From the NCBI GenBank assembly GCA_903922735.1, contig CAIXUZ010000032.1:33332-97331 (forward strand): 64,000 bases of DNA, given 5' to 3'. Under the pieces are notes generated by a model that was not told where the DNA came from, ran no database searches, and worked only from the letters and a program-made list of their open reading frames with translations. A program made the translations under genes and the position numbers. The first letter of the stretch is position 1. Every line of letters starts with the position of its first letter. This DNA is from an uncultured Verrucomicrobia subdivision 3 bacterium (GTDB lineage Bacteria > Verrucomicrobiota > Verrucomicrobiia > Limisphaerales > UBA11358). Below are positions 62,814-64,000 of this stretch, piece by piece.

Positions 62814-64000
62814 ATGAATACTGAACCCGTGCATCTGCTGATCGTGGAAGACGAGGCCGCGCATGTGGAAGCCATCCGCCGCGCCTTCGAAGCCGCCGGC
62901 AGCCGGGCCGAAATCCGCGCCGTCGGCACGCTGCGGGAATACCGGGAGGAGCTGGCCGCGTCACCACCGGATCTGGCGCTGGTGGATTTGAACCTGGCGG
63001 ACGGTCGCGCCGTGGAAATCCTCACGCATCCGCCGGAATCCGCGCCGTTCCCCATCCTCGTGATGACCGCGTTTGGCACCGAGCAGATCGTGGTGGAAGT
63101 GATGAAGGCCGGCGCGCTGGATTACGTGGTCAAATCCCCCGAAACCTTTGCCGGCATGCCCCAAACGGCGGCGCGCGTACTCCGGGAATGGCGGCTGCTT
63201 CAAAAACACCGGCAGGCGGAGGCGGCATTGGCCGCGAGCGAAAAACGCCACCGGGCGATCATTGATGGTTCCCCCGTCCCGCTGGCGGTGAACGACGGGC
63301 AGCAGCGCATCACCTACCTGAACCGGGCGTTTGTGGCGACCTTCGGCTTCACGCTGGAGGATATTCCGACGCTCGCCGATTGGTGGCCCAAGGCTTATCC
63401 CGATCCCCAATACCGGAAAAGTATGGAGGACACCTGGAACGTCCGGCTGGAGCAGGCGAAGCAGACCGGCAACCCCTTTGTGCCGCTCGAAGCCGAGGTT
63501 CGCTGCAAGGATGGCACGATCAGGAGCATTCTGGCCGGCATGGCTCCGTTGGATGATGGTGATAATGAGGGGGAACACCTGGTGGTGCTGTATGACATCA
63601 CGGAGCGCCAGCGGGCGGAGGAACAATTGCGGGAGCAAGAAGAGAGCTACCGCACGCTGGCCGATTCCGGCCGGGCGCTGATCTGGACCGCCGGCACCGA
63701 CAAGAAATGCGACTACTTCAACCAGCCGTGGCTGAAGTTCACCGGCCGCACCCGCGAGCAGGAGCTGGGCGATGGATGGGCCGAGGGAGTGCATCCGGAC
63801 GATCTGGCCCGCTGTTTTAAGATTTATGCCGAGGCCTTTGACCGGCGGGAGAGCTTCAGCATGGACTACCGCCTGCGCCATCACACCGGCGAGTTCCGCT
63901 GGATTCAGGATGATGGCACACCGCGCCACGACCGCCGGGGAAATTTCATTGGCTACATCGGCCATTGCATTGACATCACCGCGCGCAAGCAGGCGGAGGA
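62814..64000 (+). CDS. Response regulator with PAS domains, 3' end outside window
   Basis: Starts with ATG 62814, 17 bases after the previous gene, and stays open to the right edge. A receiver domain comes first (HLLIVEDEAAHVEAIRRAF, phospho-acceptor in ALVDLNLADG, DYVVKSPETF). Two PAS/PAC regions follow (SPVPLAVNDGQQRITYLNRA; SGRALIWTAGTDKKCDYFNQ; MDYRLRHHTGEFRWIQDDG, GYIGHCIDITARKQAEE). This layout usually continues into another PAS, a histidine kinase or a GGDEF domain; none is visible here. Confidence 0.85.
   Translation, partial: MNTEPVHLLIVEDEAAHVEAIRRAFEAAGSRAEIRAVGTLREYREELAASPPDLALVDLNLADGRAVEILTHPPESAPFPILVMTAFGTEQIVVEVMKAGALDYVVKSPETFAGMPQTAARVLREWRLLQKHRQAEAALAASEKRHRAIIDGSPVPLAVNDGQQRITYLNRAFVATFGFTLEDIPTLADWWPKAYPDPQYRKSMEDTWNVRLEQAKQTGNPFVPLEAEVRCKDGTIRSILAGMAPLDDGDNEGEHLVVLYDITERQRAEEQLREQEESYRTLADSGRALIWTAGTDKKCDYFNQPWLKFTGRTREQELGDGWAEGVHPDDLARCFKIYAEAFDRRESFSMDYRLRHHTGEFRWIQDDGTPRHDRRGNFIGYIGHCIDITARKQAE

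Overview
The window looks like a chromosomal segment of a Verrucomicrobiota bacterium, probably close to Pedosphaerales/Limisphaerales. The reasons are many secreted or Tat-exported carbohydrate-active proteins on a GC-rich background, very large Ser/Asn/Thr-rich secreted proteins ending in an '(R)FYR' module, an alanine-glyoxylate-type aminotransferase, a KaiC/KaiB operon without KaiA, and AT-richer intergenic stretches built from a small vocabulary of repeated words. The taxon is inferred; no rRNA gene lies in the window.

Region A (1-19169) is an accessory/defence island that ends at a tRNA-Cys gene beside a tyrosine recombinase and runs off the left edge. Its left part is one co-oriented run with overlapping or near-touching genes: McrB (5' end outside the window), McrC, a DUF2779 nuclease/exonuclease fusion, a membrane-anchored Mrr-type endonuclease, a WYL regulator and an HNH endonuclease. 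The middle (7-12.7 kb) holds mostly unrecognised genes: a ClpP-like protein with a small partner, three hypothetical genes, a coupled four-gene unit led by a PD-(D/E)XK nuclease with a zinc ribbon, and a tandem zinc-ribbon protein. The right part is a minus-strand run of integrase, AAA ATPase, 120-aa protein, DUF6745 protein, lipoprotein, DEDDh exonuclease and PD-(D/E)XK nuclease.

Region B (19.2-31.7 kb) starts with mtnA (methionine salvage) and continues with single secreted enzymes: an SGNH hydrolase, a GHL10-like TIM-barrel protein, a Tat-exported aldo/keto-reductase-like protein, a CAP/SCP-domain protein, a GH26-like hydrolase and a heparinase II/III-type lyase. Word-repeat blocks separate them. 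Region C (31.8-35.4 kb) is a tight kaiC-kaiB-kaiB-histidine kinase operon. Region D (36-51.6 kb) is a polysaccharide-use region: a GH99/WbsX-like protein, GH28, a CE1-type esterase, GH13, then a probable fucose operon (fucU, Zn-alcohol dehydrogenase, SDR, aldo/keto reductase, MFS transporter, GH29 fucosidase lipoprotein) with an AraC regulator and a DUF4838 protein upstream.

Region E (51.6-64 kb) has a trio of short hairpins, a 1293-aa secreted protein combining autotransporter-type repeats with a polysaccharide-deacetylase-like domain, a serine hydrolase gene broken by one in-frame stop codon, a TPR protein, an aminotransferase, a microsatellite-like array, and a phosphorelay cluster (DUF4118/PAS histidine kinase, Rcp1-type response regulator, and a receiver-PAS-PAS protein cut by the right edge).

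The best candidates for undescribed biology are the AAA/120-aa/DUF6745 triad (15107-17778), the nuclease-led coupled four-gene unit (10264-12275), and the word-like repeat system, which also enters coding sequence at three places. All functional statements rest on motifs read by eye; no database search was run.
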